From: Runella limosa DSM 17973
GTDB lineage: Bacteria; Bacteroidota; Bacteroidia; Cytophagales; Spirosomataceae
Assembly: GCF_000482465.1 (NCBI RefSeq)
Contig: NZ_KI519431.1
Coordinates: forward strand, 66,267-130,266
DNA: 64,000 bases
Reading direction: 5' to 3'
The number at the start of each line of letters is the position of its first letter. The first letter of the stretch is position 1. Both the position numbers and the translations under genes were made by a program. The notes beneath the pieces are model-generated. The model made no database searches, was not told the origin of the DNA, and saw only the letters and a list, made by a program, of their open reading frames with translations. This document shows positions 43,452 through 51,322 of this stretch, in pieces.

Positions 43452-44501
43452 TTATACGGAACCAGAAGTACTGAAGCCAGAGGCACTACAAAAGGGAATA
43501 CTTACTTCAAAAAAGTCAGCAGTTTCTTTCACCTCAACGGGTGCGGATGTAACGAGCTTATAGCGACTTTTCAGGTTGCTTAATCCAATGCCCGTTGATT
43601 CCAAAAATTGCTTGTTTTTGGGCTGAAACGTATTTCGAACCACTGCACGGTCACCATCGACAAACAACGAAATGGTCAAAGGCTTTTCGCTCGAACATTC
43701 ATTGTGTTTCAACGCATTTTCCACCAACGTCAACAGCCCTTGGGTGACAATCGAACGGGTTCCATCTGCTTTATCAACTGACAAATCATATTGTAAATTT
43801 TCCCCAAAACGCATTTTATGAATAAACAAATATGCCTCCACGATTTTAAGCTCCGTTCCCAACTCTACCGTCACGCGGTCGTTGTTTTGTAAATTGTAGC
43901 GAAACACTTTAGAAAGCCTTTCGACCAAATTCACCGCATTTTCGGGGTCTTCGGGAATAAGCGCACTCAGGATATTGAGCGAATTAAACAAAAAATGGGG
44001 ATTTACTTGATTTTTGAGGGCGTCGTATTCCGCCCTAAGCAGCGCCTGATTGAGTTGTTCTTGCTGAAGTAGCGATTTTTTCCAGCGGTCGGTCAACTGC
44101 TGAATCACATATACCGACGTAAAAGCAATGGTCATCAAGACGTACGTCAGGCCGCTTGAGACATAGACTCGGGCGGGAAATGCTTCTTTTTTTACCAATT
44201 GAATGATAATCAACACCAACGTGCTAATGAGGGTTGCCACCAGCACACATACCAGTACATAGGCGCCCAGCATCCGCTGCACGGGCCAGTTGGCCGCACG
44301 GCGCATCAACAACGGCATCAAGTATTCTTGGATACGACTAATCGTCAGGGCTGATGCAAAAATAAGTAGTGTCCACGTCCAGTTTACCGCACCTGTTTTG
44401 AGGTTTGTATTCAAGAGTAAAATCAACGCTGCCGAAATCGACCAGCTAATAGCGTCTGTTCGGTTAATGGCAAACTTCATCGGTGTTTTTCTCCCATTCA
44501 T
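43452..44501 (-). CDS. LytS-type membrane histidine kinase
   Basis: 349 residues from the ATG at 44501; the frame is open further upstream but a TAGTTTTG box at 44532-44539 supports this start. Four hydrophobic segments (about 15-140) precede a coiled linker and a His_kinase domain whose phospho-histidine lies in 'LKNQVNPHFLFNSLNILSAL' (near 185), then a HATPase_c domain with 'TLVENALKHNEC' and 'GIGLSNLKSRY'. It forms an operon with the LytTR regulator. The signal is unknown. Confidence 0.92.
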   Translation of the reverse strand: MNGRKTPMKFAINRTDAISWSISAALILLLNTNLKTGAVNWTWTLLIFASALTISRIQEYLMPLLMRRAANWPVQRMLGAYVLVCVLVATLISTLVLIIIQLVKKEAFPARVYVSSGLTYVLMTIAFTSVYVIQQLTDRWKKSLLQQEQLNQALLRAEYDALKNQVNPHFLFNSLNILSALIPEDPENAVNLVERLSKVFRYNLQNNDRVTVELGTELKIVEAYLFIHKMRFGENLQYDLSVDKADGTRSIVTQGLLTLVENALKHNECSSEKPLTISLFVDGDRAVVRNTFQPKNKQFLESTGIGLSNLKSRYKLVTSAPVEVKETADFFEVSIPFCSASGFSTSGSV

Positions 44502-44531
44502 AAAAGCCAAAGTAAAGGAATTATTTAGTAT

Positions 44532-44539
44532 CAAAACTA
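44532..44539 (-). promoter_or_regulatory. Bacteroidota -7 box of the LytS/LytTR operon
   Basis: TAGTTTTG on the minus strand, 30 bases before the ATG at 44501. Good fit to TAnnTTTG; -33 box not clear. Confidence 0.5.
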
Positions 44540-44621
44540 CAACATCCCGTAAATTGTACCACACACATCTGCGACGACCCGTCGGATGTGCGGTGTGAAC
44601 TGTCTGAACCAAGGAGTCAAC

Positions 44622-44666
44622 AAAAAACGGGTGATACTAAGTAGGAACCCTACTCAGCATCACCCG
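44622..44666 (-). terminator. Terminator after the small secreted-protein operon
   Basis: On the minus strand a stem CGGGTGAT / ATCACCCG encloses a second stem AGTAGG / CCTACT, and TTTTTTG follows. It separates the three-gene operon (45949-44693) from the kinase operon. Confidence 0.8.
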
Positions 44667-44692
44667 ATGCGCACACTTAACACTCCTATTTG

Positions 44693-45091
44693 TTACTGAA
44701 CCGTCACTTTCCGTTCGATTTCAATTTTTTTGGACACTACATTCAATTGCTTTACTACACGGTTTTCGCCTGCCTCAATCTCCAAGTTATACACACCGTC
44801 TGCCAACTCATTGATGTTGAATTTGGCCGAGTAATTCATCTCGTTTTTACCAACAGTTTGTTTGTAAAGCACATCCCCTTGTGCGTCTTTGAGCGTAAGA
44901 AATACCTTTTCGGCTTTATTTTTCTTAATGGCTACTTTAATTTGGGCATCGTTGGTTACGTAAGCACTGCTTTCAAATACCGCAACTGGACGCGTGTTTG
45001 AAGCTGCTTTTTCTTCTTTTGTAGGGTGAGCAAAAGCTACCGTAGAAGTAAGCGCCAAAGCGCAAGCAATTGATTTGATGAACGTTTTCAT
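44693..45091 (-). CDS. Small secreted protein, paralogue 3 of 3
   Basis: 132 residues with a signal peptide (MKTFIKSIACALALTSTVAFA). The mature domain of about 100 residues is beta-rich: 'QIKVAIKKNKAEKVFLTLKD', 'GDVLYKQTVGKNEMNYSAKF' and 'LADGVYNLEIEAGENRVVKQ'. It resembles DUF3244-like/T9SS-tail-like beta-sandwiches but stands alone. It is paralogous to the two genes upstream, with which it forms an operon (gap 43 bases), and the DNA TTTAAATTGGCTGTG before its start also occurs before the first gene. Function unknown. Confidence 0.82.
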   Translation of the reverse strand: MKTFIKSIACALALTSTVAFAHPTKEEKAASNTRPVAVFESSAYVTNDAQIKVAIKKNKAEKVFLTLKDAQGDVLYKQTVGKNEMNYSAKFNINELADGVYNLEIEAGENRVVKQLNVVSKKIEIERKVTVQ

Positions 45092-45134
45092 GGTTTGACT
45101 GTTTTAAATTGGCTGTGATTATGAAAGAAAAAAA

Positions 45135-45545
45135 TTAATTTACTGAAATAACGCGTTCGGTCTCCGACTTTGGTGAAGTCAAATGGAGGTGTTTGACAAC
45201 GCGGTCTTGGTTGGTGGCAATTTCGAGCTTGTAATTACCGTCTGACAAATCATTGACGTTAATTTTAGCGGCGTACGACATTTCGTTTTGGGTGATTGTT
45301 TCACGGTACAAAATGACGTTTTTAGCATCCCGTAGCGTAATATATACGCGCTCTGGCGCATTTTTTTTCACGGCCAAGCGTATGGCCGCATCCTTCGTTA
45401 CAAACGCACTGGTTTCAAAAGTTACTCCTGTTCGATTGTCCGACACCCGACTAACTTTTTTTTCCCCGACCCTTGGACTTGCAAAAGCCACAGTAGATGC
45501 TGTCAGGAGGAGCCCCCCTAAAAAAATGTTTGATAAGAATTTCAT
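45135..45545 (-). CDS. Small secreted protein, paralogue 2 of 3
   Basis: 136 residues, signal peptide MKFLSNIFLGGLLLTASTVA then a domain clearly related to its neighbours: 'AIRLAVKKNAPERVYITLRD', 'NVILYRETITQNEMSYAAKI', 'LSDGNYKLEIATNQDRVVKH'. Distances are 20 bases from the upstream gene and 43 to the downstream one. The conserved turn 'L.DG.Y.LEI' is also the signature of the T9SS sorting-tail fold, but here it makes up the whole mature protein. Confidence 0.82.
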   Translation of the reverse strand: MKFLSNIFLGGLLLTASTVAFASPRVGEKKVSRVSDNRTGVTFETSAFVTKDAAIRLAVKKNAPERVYITLRDAKNVILYRETITQNEMSYAAKINVNDLSDGNYKLEIATNQDRVVKHLHLTSPKSETERVISVN

Positions 45546-45565
45546 GGCAGTGGATTAAATGGCTG

Positions 45566-45949
45566 TTACTTATTGAGTTTTACATTACGAACTGCCTCTT
45601 GTTTGGCAGACTGGATTGACACTTTTTTCTGGATTTTGTCTTTCCCTGAAGTTACTTCTAAGGTGTATTCACCTTCTTCGAGCTGACTTACGTCAAAACG
45701 CGCATCGTACTTTTCTGACTTTTTGCTCATTACATCTTCGTGCAAGATGTTTTGTTTGGCATCGCGGAGGGTGATAACGGCTTTTTCGCCCTGTCCTTTA
45801 CGCACCGCCATCTGAATCTTGGCTTCCTTTGTAGTAAATACGCCGATTTGAATCGGTTTCGCTTTTTTATCTTCTGTTGGATCAGAAGCAAAAGTGGCAG
45901 TTGAACCAAGCGCTAAAGCGCAAACGAGGGTTGTTACGAAAGTTTTCAT
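45566..45949 (-). CDS. Small secreted protein, paralogue 1 of 3
   Basis: 127 residues, signal peptide MKTFVTTLVCALALGSTATFA. The mature domain repeats the pattern of the two downstream genes ('KIQMAVRKGQGEKAVITLRD', 'QNILHEDVMSKKSEKYDARF', 'LEEGEYTLEVTSGKDKIQKK'). It is the first gene of the three-gene operon. About 100 bases upstream lies a dyad (46049-46070) also found before the secreted-protein gene at 48032-48412. Confidence 0.82.
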   Translation of the reverse strand: MKTFVTTLVCALALGSTATFASDPTEDKKAKPIQIGVFTTKEAKIQMAVRKGQGEKAVITLRDAKQNILHEDVMSKKSEKYDARFDVSQLEEGEYTLEVTSGKDKIQKKVSIQSAKQEAVRNVKLNK

Positions 45950-46636
45950 GGTTTTGGAAATTTAAAATTGGCTGTGTTGTGTATGATTAAAATTTGATTT
46001 TCAATGGCTGTTTGTCTTATTGACGTTACAAAGATGCTTGTTTTGTTTAGTACCTTGCAATACAAAGTACACAAGCGGTACTTAAAAAGGATGGGTGGCA
46101 AATGCCTGTTTTGTTATGTATCTGGGAAAAACTGAGTGAATGATTTACTTGTCTTCATGGCTGTAAAAAAAAAATCTTGATGGCTGTTATTAAATACTGT
46201 CTATCGTTCAAAAGGTTACATCGCTGTTGTAATTATTTACTTTCAAAGGTTGTGCCAGTTATGTCACTTATTTTATATTATTGACTATCAATGAGTTACA
46301 AAATTTTAACTATTTTAAATTTGTCCGTTTCCGAACATTTTAAATTGCAATAGCGGACACTTCGCTTTGTTTATGCTGTCATTCAATAATTTCAATGAGC
46401 CCTTCTGGTTGTTAACGCACTCTAATGATGCAAATGTATAACGGAAGGTTGCATCCAAGAATAAAAATGTGTTAAATCATCCTTTTCGGGGGATGAAACG
46501 TTTAAAATATCTTACAAGTCGTCCGAAAAAGAACTTTAACCCACCTACCTTCGTTACAAATTTCATGGCTATTTTTGCAGCCACAATATTTTTTTCAACT
46601 AATTCGGCGGACTTTGAATCCGTTTAGAAACGACAC
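45950..46636. other. 687-base AT-rich intergenic region between divergent genes
   Basis: No gene of convincing size is visible on either strand. Contents: the dyad at 46049-46070 and a promoter-like pair for the minus-strand operon, several scattered copies of ATGGCTGT (for example near 46014, 46157 and 46182), and a TACCTTCG box (46546-46553) that could belong to the mnmA promoter. Nothing else was recognised in 46200-46540. Confidence 0.6.
46049..46070 (-). promoter_or_regulatory. Dyad operator candidate upstream of the small secreted-protein operon
   Basis: On the minus strand the sequence reads GTACTTTG-TATTG-CAAGGTAC, arms matching at seven of eight positions. The central TTG serves as a possible -33 box: 21 bases further on is CATCTTTG (close to TAnnTTTG). 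Overlap with -33 would fit a repressor site. A close copy lies at 48475-48497. Confidence 0.55.
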
Positions 46637-47743
46637 ATGAGCAAACACGGACGTATTTTGGTCGCCATGAGTGGCGGCATCGACAGTTCTCTCGCATCTG
46701 TCTTATTACACGAACAAGGCTACGAAGTAATTGGCATGACCATGAAAACGTGGGATTATGCCAGCAGCGGCGGCACCAAAAAAGAAACAGGCTGCTGCTC
46801 GCTCGACTCCATCAACGACGCCCGTACCATTGCCGTCGAGCTGGGCTTTCCTCATTATATATTAGATATTCGTAACGAATTTGGTGATTATGTCATCGAT
46901 CACTTTACGGGCGAATATTTGGAAGGACGCACGCCCAACCCTTGCGTGTTGTGTAACACCCACATCAAATGGGATGCGCTTCTACGCCGCGCCGACCGCC
47001 TCGATTGTGAGTTTATTGCCACGGGCCACTACGCCAACCTGCGCGAAGAAAACAATCGCTTTGTGGTATCAAAAGGCATCGACGCTTGGAAAGACCAGAG
47101 TTACGTGCTTTGGGGCGTATCGCAAGAGAGCTTGGCCCGTACAAAGTTGCCTTTGGGGAATTTGCACAAAAGCGAAATCCGTGAAATGGCCAAAGAGCGT
47201 GGTTTCATGGATTTGGTCAATAAATCGGAAAGCTACGAAATCTGTTTTGTGCCCGACAACGACTACCGTGGTTTCCTCAAACGCCGCTTGCCCGAACTCG
47301 AAGGACAAGTAGCGGGCGGAAATTACGTGCTCCAAGACGGAACCGTGGTTGGCAAACATGAAGGCTACCCTTTCTATACCATTGGGCAGCGCAAAGGTTT
47401 AGGCATTGCGTTGGGGTATCCTATTTTTGTTACTGAAATTCGTAAAGATACCAATGAAGTGGTGTTAGGTCGCGACAAAGAACTTGAGCGTAACGGGATG
47501 TTTGTTTCAAAACTGAACCTTCAGAAATACGCGCGCATTGAGTCTCCCATCGAGACAGTTACGAAAGTTCGGTACAAACACGACGGTGCTCCTGCCCTCA
47601 TTACCCAAGTCGAAGACGACCGTATCAAGGTTCGTTTCCACGAATCGGTAAGCGCCATCGCTCCAGGACAAGCGGCGGTTTTCTACGAAGGCGACGACGT
47701 GGTAGGCGGAGGCTGGATCAGCAAAAGCTTCAAAGAAGAATAG
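46637..47743 (+). CDS. mnmA: tRNA-specific 2-thiouridylase
   Basis: 368 residues. It thiolates uridine 34 of tRNA Lys, Glu and Gln using ATP and a sulfur relay. The PP-loop reads SGGIDSS (about 10-16; isoleucine instead of the usual valine). The two catalytic cysteines are in 'NPCVLCNTHIKWD' (about 101-104) and 'ESYEICFVPDNDYR' (about 200). The C-terminal OB-like domain contains 'FYTIGQRKGLGIALG' and 'GQAAVFYEGDDVVGGGWI'. It is monocistronic; a large repeat array follows. Confidence 0.96.
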   Translation: MSKHGRILVAMSGGIDSSLASVLLHEQGYEVIGMTMKTWDYASSGGTKKETGCCSLDSINDARTIAVELGFPHYILDIRNEFGDYVIDHFTGEYLEGRTPNPCVLCNTHIKWDALLRRADRLDCEFIATGHYANLREENNRFVVSKGIDAWKDQSYVLWGVSQESLARTKLPLGNLHKSEIREMAKERGFMDLVNKSESYEICFVPDNDYRGFLKRRLPELEGQVAGGNYVLQDGTVVGKHEGYPFYTIGQRKGLGIALGYPIFVTEIRKDTNEVVLGRDKELERNGMFVSKLNLQKYARIESPIETVTKVRYKHDGAPALITQVEDDRIKVRFHESVSAIAPGQAAVFYEGDDVVGGGWISKSFKEE

Positions 47744-47748
47744 TTTTT

Positions 47749-48025
47749 AATGTCGAACGTCGAGGGCAGAATATCGAATCGAATGTCGAACGTCGAGGGC
47801 AGAATGTCGAATTTAATGTCAAACGTCGAGTGCAGAGTGTCGAATTTAATGTCAAACGTCGAGTGCAGAATATCGAGTTAAATGTCGAACGTCGAGTGCA
47901 GAATGTCGAGTTAAATGTCGAATTGAATGTCGAACGTCGAGTGCAGAGTGTCGAATGGATTTTTATTCGACATTCTGCATTCTACCCTCGACACTCTGTT
48001 CTTGACATTCTGCACTCGACATTCA
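47749..48025. repeat. Tandem and inverted GTCGAACGTCGAGTGCAGAAT repeat array
   Basis: About six head-to-tail units of about 33 bases built from TGTCGAACGTCGAGTGCAGA with AAT/AGT variants, followed after 'GGATTTTTATT' by about two units in inverted orientation (CGACATTCTGCATTC...CTGCACTCGACATTC). The inverted part lets the transcript fold back into a long hairpin. It fills the gap between mnmA and the convergent gene at 48032. The 73-codon frame through it is a by-product of the repeat. Confidence 0.9.
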
Positions 48026-48031
48026 TTTTTA

Positions 48032-48412
48032 TTAGCGTACTGCGTTCTTAATCTCTTCTCCTAGTTGTTTCATTTTTCGTAGTGAGCTTGCAGAGTTTTT
48101 CCGTTTGTCAAATTTGATTCTCAACTTCCCAGGAGATGATTTGATGTAAAAAAACATGTCATTTCCAGGGTTAATGTCACCGTCGATTTCGGCGTTCACA
48201 AATGACATCCCCGACGGGTCAAGGCATTTATCCAAACACTTTTGAACGTTCCTTGCTTTGTCTTTGGGATAATCTGCCGATACCTTATACATATCGTCCG
48301 AATCACTCACACTGATACTTATGTTGTCACCATTGGCTTCTTTTACAAAATAAGGAAGACTTGCAATCCCTACGATAATACAAAATGTAGCAAAAAAGAC
48401 GGTTGTTTTCAT
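48032..48412 (-). CDS. Small secreted or membrane-anchored protein of unknown function
   Basis: 126 residues. The N-terminal hydrophobic stretch (MKTTVFFATFCIIVGIASLP) is a signal peptide or anchor. The mature part has 'ISISVSDSDDMYKVSADYPK', two cysteines (KCLDKCLDP) and a basic end. No family is recognised. It shares an upstream dyad (48475-48497) with the operon at 44693-45949, which suggests common control. Confidence 0.72.
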   Translation of the reverse strand: MKTTVFFATFCIIVGIASLPYFVKEANGDNISISVSDSDDMYKVSADYPKDKARNVQKCLDKCLDPSGMSFVNAEIDGDINPGNDMFFYIKSSPGKLRIKFDKRKNSASSLRKMKQLGEEIKNAVR

Positions 48413-48474
48413 AGCATTACTTTTTTAAACGTGATGGATGGTTGTTAATTTACCCACGAATATATGCTATGAAA

Positions 48475-48497
48475 GATACTTTGCAATACATAGTACC
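48475..48497 (-). promoter_or_regulatory. Dyad operator candidate, second copy
   Basis: On the minus strand: GGTACTATGTATTGCAAAGTATC, sharing the block TATTGCAA and both flanks with 46049-46070. The TTG inside is again 21 bases from a -7-like box (TATTCGTG), and the site is 63 bases upstream of the gene start. Same geometry at both loci argues for function. Confidence 0.55.
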
Positions 48498-48549
48498 TTG
48501 TTGTAGTAAAATATTTTTATAAACGGCAGTAAACAAGGATAAACGGAAA

Positions 48550-48586
48550 TAAAAAAACCCTCAGCCAAAGCCAAGGGATTTTTTGT
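48550..48586 (-). terminator. Terminator after the esterase gene
   Basis: Minus-strand stem CCCTTGGC / GCTGAGGG (with G-U pairs) and loop TTTG, followed by TTTTTTT. It begins 7 bases past the esterase stop. Confidence 0.7.
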
Positions 48587-48592
48587 TTTTAA

Positions 48593-49471
48593 TTAGTATT
48601 GATGGAAAGCATCCGAAATAAAGCCTAGCACTTCGGGCAGGGCACGGCGCCAATACGTCCAAGTATGTCCTCCGTCATGGATACGAAACTCGTGCGGAAT
48701 CTCTTTTTTCTTCATCGCGATGTGTACCAACGAGTTACCTTCATAAAGAAAATCATCGTCGCCACAGTCGATATACCAACGAACTGCCTTTTTCTTGTCA
48801 TCTGGCACAGCGTTGATAAGCTCCAGCACACTTTGGCGTTTGTAATACGCATCCACTTCTGCATCGGTATATTCAACTTCGGGTTTAGCGCGTTTTAAAG
48901 TTGCCTTGGTCATTTCCAAATTCATAGGCCCAGTGGCAGCACTTAAAGGACAAGCCGATGAAAAAAGTTCGGGACGGCGAAGCGCATACGTAAACGTACC
49001 TCCTCCCCCCATCGACAAACCAGCAATAGCCCTAAAACGCTTTTCGGGTTTGGTTCGGTAGTTCTTTTCAATGTAAGGCATCAATTCTTGAAAGAAAAAA
49101 TCTTCGTACCGCCATTCGTTTTTAGGGTCATTGGCGTAGCCGCGTTGCCCCGTGTTGGCATCTGGCATCACAATAATCATCGGCGTGGCTTTGCCTTCAG
49201 CAAACGCTTTGTCGGCAATGTGCTGCACTTCGCCAAATTGCACCCAACCTGTTTGGTCATCGCCAGCCCCGTGTAGCAAATACAACACAGGGTAGCTTCG
49301 TTGGGAGGCTTCGTAATTGGGAGGAAGATAAATGGCAAACTTGCGGTCGCCTTTGAGGATTTTACTCGGTAAACTCAGGTTATCATATACTTTTGACTGC
49401 GCAAAAACTCCTTGCCCTACCAACAGCAAAGCAACGGCAATCATACAAAAGGCTTTTTTCATTTTCTTCAA
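48593..49471 (-). CDS. Secreted esterase (esterase D / feruloyl-esterase type)
   Basis: 292 residues with a signal peptide (MKKMKKAFCMIAVALLLVGQ, then 'GVFAQ'). Alpha/beta hydrolase of the PF00756 esterase family: 'YPVLYLLHGAGDDQTGWV', nucleophile serine in 'RAIAGLSMGGGGTF' (about 152), acid region 'WYIDCGDDDFLYEG' and histidine in 'RIHDGGHTWTYWR'. Members cleave acyl esters of sugars (feruloyl or acetyl xylan esterases) or related molecules; the substrate cannot be told. It appears monocistronic. Confidence 0.92.
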   Translation of the reverse strand: MKKMKKAFCMIAVALLLVGQGVFAQSKVYDNLSLPSKILKGDRKFAIYLPPNYEASQRSYPVLYLLHGAGDDQTGWVQFGEVQHIADKAFAEGKATPMIIVMPDANTGQRGYANDPKNEWRYEDFFFQELMPYIEKNYRTKPEKRFRAIAGLSMGGGGTFTYALRRPELFSSACPLSAATGPMNLEMTKATLKRAKPEVEYTDAEVDAYYKRQSVLELINAVPDDKKKAVRWYIDCGDDDFLYEGNSLVHIAMKKKEIPHEFRIHDGGHTWTYWRRALPEVLGFISDAFHQY

Positions 49472-49537
49472 GAGTTAAGTGGTTGGTTTATCCCAAAAGA
49501 CACCTTTCCTCTTATTTATACCCTTTGGGTACTTTAC

Positions 49538-50812
49538 TCAGTACCCAATCTGATTTTCAATCCAGTCAAGTCCACGCATATACAAGGTTTTGGCATAATT
49601 GACACGGTTATCAAAATCGTGGTAATCGGTGCGGCCATTGTGCAAATACTTCCGAATGAGCGTAGCATTCACTTCTGCTGTGGGGTTTGCAACGACATCA
49701 TCGGCTTCCGTACGAAACTGCGAAAACATCGGAAAATCGTGCTCCAAGTGCGTAAAAAACAAATGTCCGTTGGCATTTCTTACGGCACACAGCAAGCCAT
49801 TGGCTTTGGATGTGGCAGGGGCAAGACTTCCTTCCAACCCACGTTTAAGCACCATCACGCCGTCAAAACCTGCCATCAAAGCCAACTCGGCCATTTTCAT
49901 TTGGTACGTAATATGAAACACCGACGTCACCAATATACGGGCACCGCAAGGATTTAATACCTTTTCGAGGGTAGCCAAAAACGGGCGTTTTATGGACGTT
50001 CGGCGGCGTTCAACCCAACCATCAAGGGCGGGTGAAAGCAATTTTTGGTCAAGTACCCAGCCAAAAGTAGGATTCATTTCGAGCAACTCGTGGTTGTCGG
50101 CCAGCAACCAACTTCCCATATATAAATATAAATCGTGGGAATTAAGTCCATATTTGGGCCCCGACGACCGTCCAAGTGCCGTAACGGCGTTGTAATTTCG
50201 TTCTTGGAAAAAATAAGCCAACAGCGGCGTAATCATGTACGAATGTTCCACGCCATCAAAGGGTTCGGCCAGTTGTACAATGGGAAATTTGGTTTTGACG
50301 TGCCGTTGAAACCCAGGTGTAAAGGTAGTTTTCACGGCATCGTACAAACCTTCGTATTCATCGTTTGTCTCGTACCGTACCCGAAGAATACTGACGGCCA
50401 TTCCTTTAAAAGTTTCACAGCAATCGCTAGTAAACAAAAAATCCCCCAACTGATGCGCTTCTGACACCTGTAGTGAATGTCCGTTAAGCAATTTTACGCC
50501 AATTGGAAACAACTGAGGTGGCAAATCAGGACACAGTCGATTGAGAAAAAACACAGGGTTGCTAAACGCGTGTTTACCTATATATTCTTCTAACTTTAGC
50601 TCTGCTTCGGTCGGGCCTTTCATCATCAGTGCACCAAAAAAGATGCCTTTTTGTAGATGACTAGCTGCACCTCGGTGAAGTTCGGTCAAACACTCTTCTA
50701 CCAGTTCGGCAGAAAGTGATTTACTTCCATGTTTTCCTATCCCTACTTGGCGAATTCCTTTCGCAAGAGGTGTGTCTATATTGTATTTTAAGGCGAAATC
50801 TGTTGCTGTCAC
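49538..50812 (-). CDS. TrpD2-like glycosyltransferase family 3 protein (anthranilate phosphoribosyltransferase-like)
   Basis: 424 residues, GTG start. The N-terminal helical domain ('VGIGKHGSKSLSAELVEECL', 'GIFFGALMMKGPTEAELKLE') and the body ('ALGRSSGPKYGLNSHDLYLY', 'ILVTSVFHITYQMKMAELAL', 'GFDGVMVLKRGLEGSLAPAT') resemble TrpD and more closely the TrpD2/YbiB branch, which binds nucleic acid and does not make tryptophan. The classical pyrophosphate loop GTGGD of TrpD is not visible. It is divergent from the nitrate locus with 510 bases between them; such genes also occur in nitrate-assimilation clusters, so a link is possible. Confidence 0.75.
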   Translation of the reverse strand: MTATDFALKYNIDTPLAKGIRQVGIGKHGSKSLSAELVEECLTELHRGAASHLQKGIFFGALMMKGPTEAELKLEEYIGKHAFSNPVFFLNRLCPDLPPQLFPIGVKLLNGHSLQVSEAHQLGDFLFTSDCCETFKGMAVSILRVRYETNDEYEGLYDAVKTTFTPGFQRHVKTKFPIVQLAEPFDGVEHSYMITPLLAYFFQERNYNAVTALGRSSGPKYGLNSHDLYLYMGSWLLADNHELLEMNPTFGWVLDQKLLSPALDGWVERRRTSIKRPFLATLEKVLNPCGARILVTSVFHITYQMKMAELALMAGFDGVMVLKRGLEGSLAPATSKANGLLCAVRNANGHLFFTHLEHDFPMFSQFRTEADDVVANPTAEVNATLIRKYLHNGRTDYHDFDNRVNYAKTLYMRGLDWIENQIGY

Positions 50813-50951
50813 AATTACTTATCAATTACTTAGTTTAAAAACTAATATTATCAAATATCACAATTTATTATTTTCAAATAGTACTTTTTCAAAGAAACTT
50901 TTTGAAAATATAAAGAACTTTTAGCTTTTTACTCAAAAAGTGAAACTAAAA

Positions 50952-50983
50952 TTTGGCAGTTATACAAATTGAACCTAGCTTTA
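50952..50983 (+). promoter_or_regulatory. Promoter candidate for the nitrate transporter operon
   Basis: TTTG at 50952-50955, a 20-base spacer and TAGCTTTA at 50976-50983 (one mismatch to TAnnTTTG). It would give a leader of about 330 bases before the ATG at 51323. The rest of the 510-base gap 50813-51322 is AT-rich up to about 51180, with hairpin-prone runs, and then becomes GC-richer with the hairpins described at 51194-51275. Confidence 0.5.
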
Positions 50984-51193
50984 AGTAAAATTTTTAAGCA
51001 GGCACAACTAACAAATATTATTTTGCTTAAACCGAGTAGTAAATGTATAAACTTTTTCAATAATCTTTTTTTTACAAACGATATTTTTCACAAGAGGTTT
51101 TTTAGCGAATTGTCGTCCCAGAAAAGAAAAAAAGGACAAATTGAATTTTTTTAAGAATACAAGCAATCACCCACCTCAATAACATCGGATGCT

Positions 51194-51275
51194 CTTACGT
51201 GAACTTATAACGGCGTTGGCGGACGCTCGTGGTAAGGAAAAAGAAAAACCCCGCAGAATGGCGGTTCTGACGGGG
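51194..51275 (+). promoter_or_regulatory. Structured mRNA leader with two TGGCGG-loop hairpins
   Basis: Hairpin A: stem GCGT (51213-51216) / ACGC (51223-51226), loop TGGCGG (51217-51222), within an outer pairing CTTAC (51194-51198) / GTAAG (51232-51236). Hairpin B: CCCCG-CAGAA (51249-51258) / TTCTG-A-CGGGG (51265-51275) with one bulged A, loop TGGCGG (51259-51264). There is no T run, so B is not an intrinsic terminator. The same six-base loop occurs in the leader of the next nitrate transcription unit. Confidence 0.6.
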
Positions 51276-51322
51276 CTATTGGTAGTTCTAAATTAGGGAT
51301 TAACTTAAAACGTTACAAAATT

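Noticed and set aside
47830-48051. 73-codon plus-strand frame (repeated VQNVELNVERR)
   Set aside because: It is produced by the 33-base tandem repeat and runs into the inverted units; not a plausible protein.
51249-51275. Intrinsic terminator in the porin leader
   Set aside because: The hairpin is strong but no T run follows, so termination by it alone is unlikely; kept as a leader structure.
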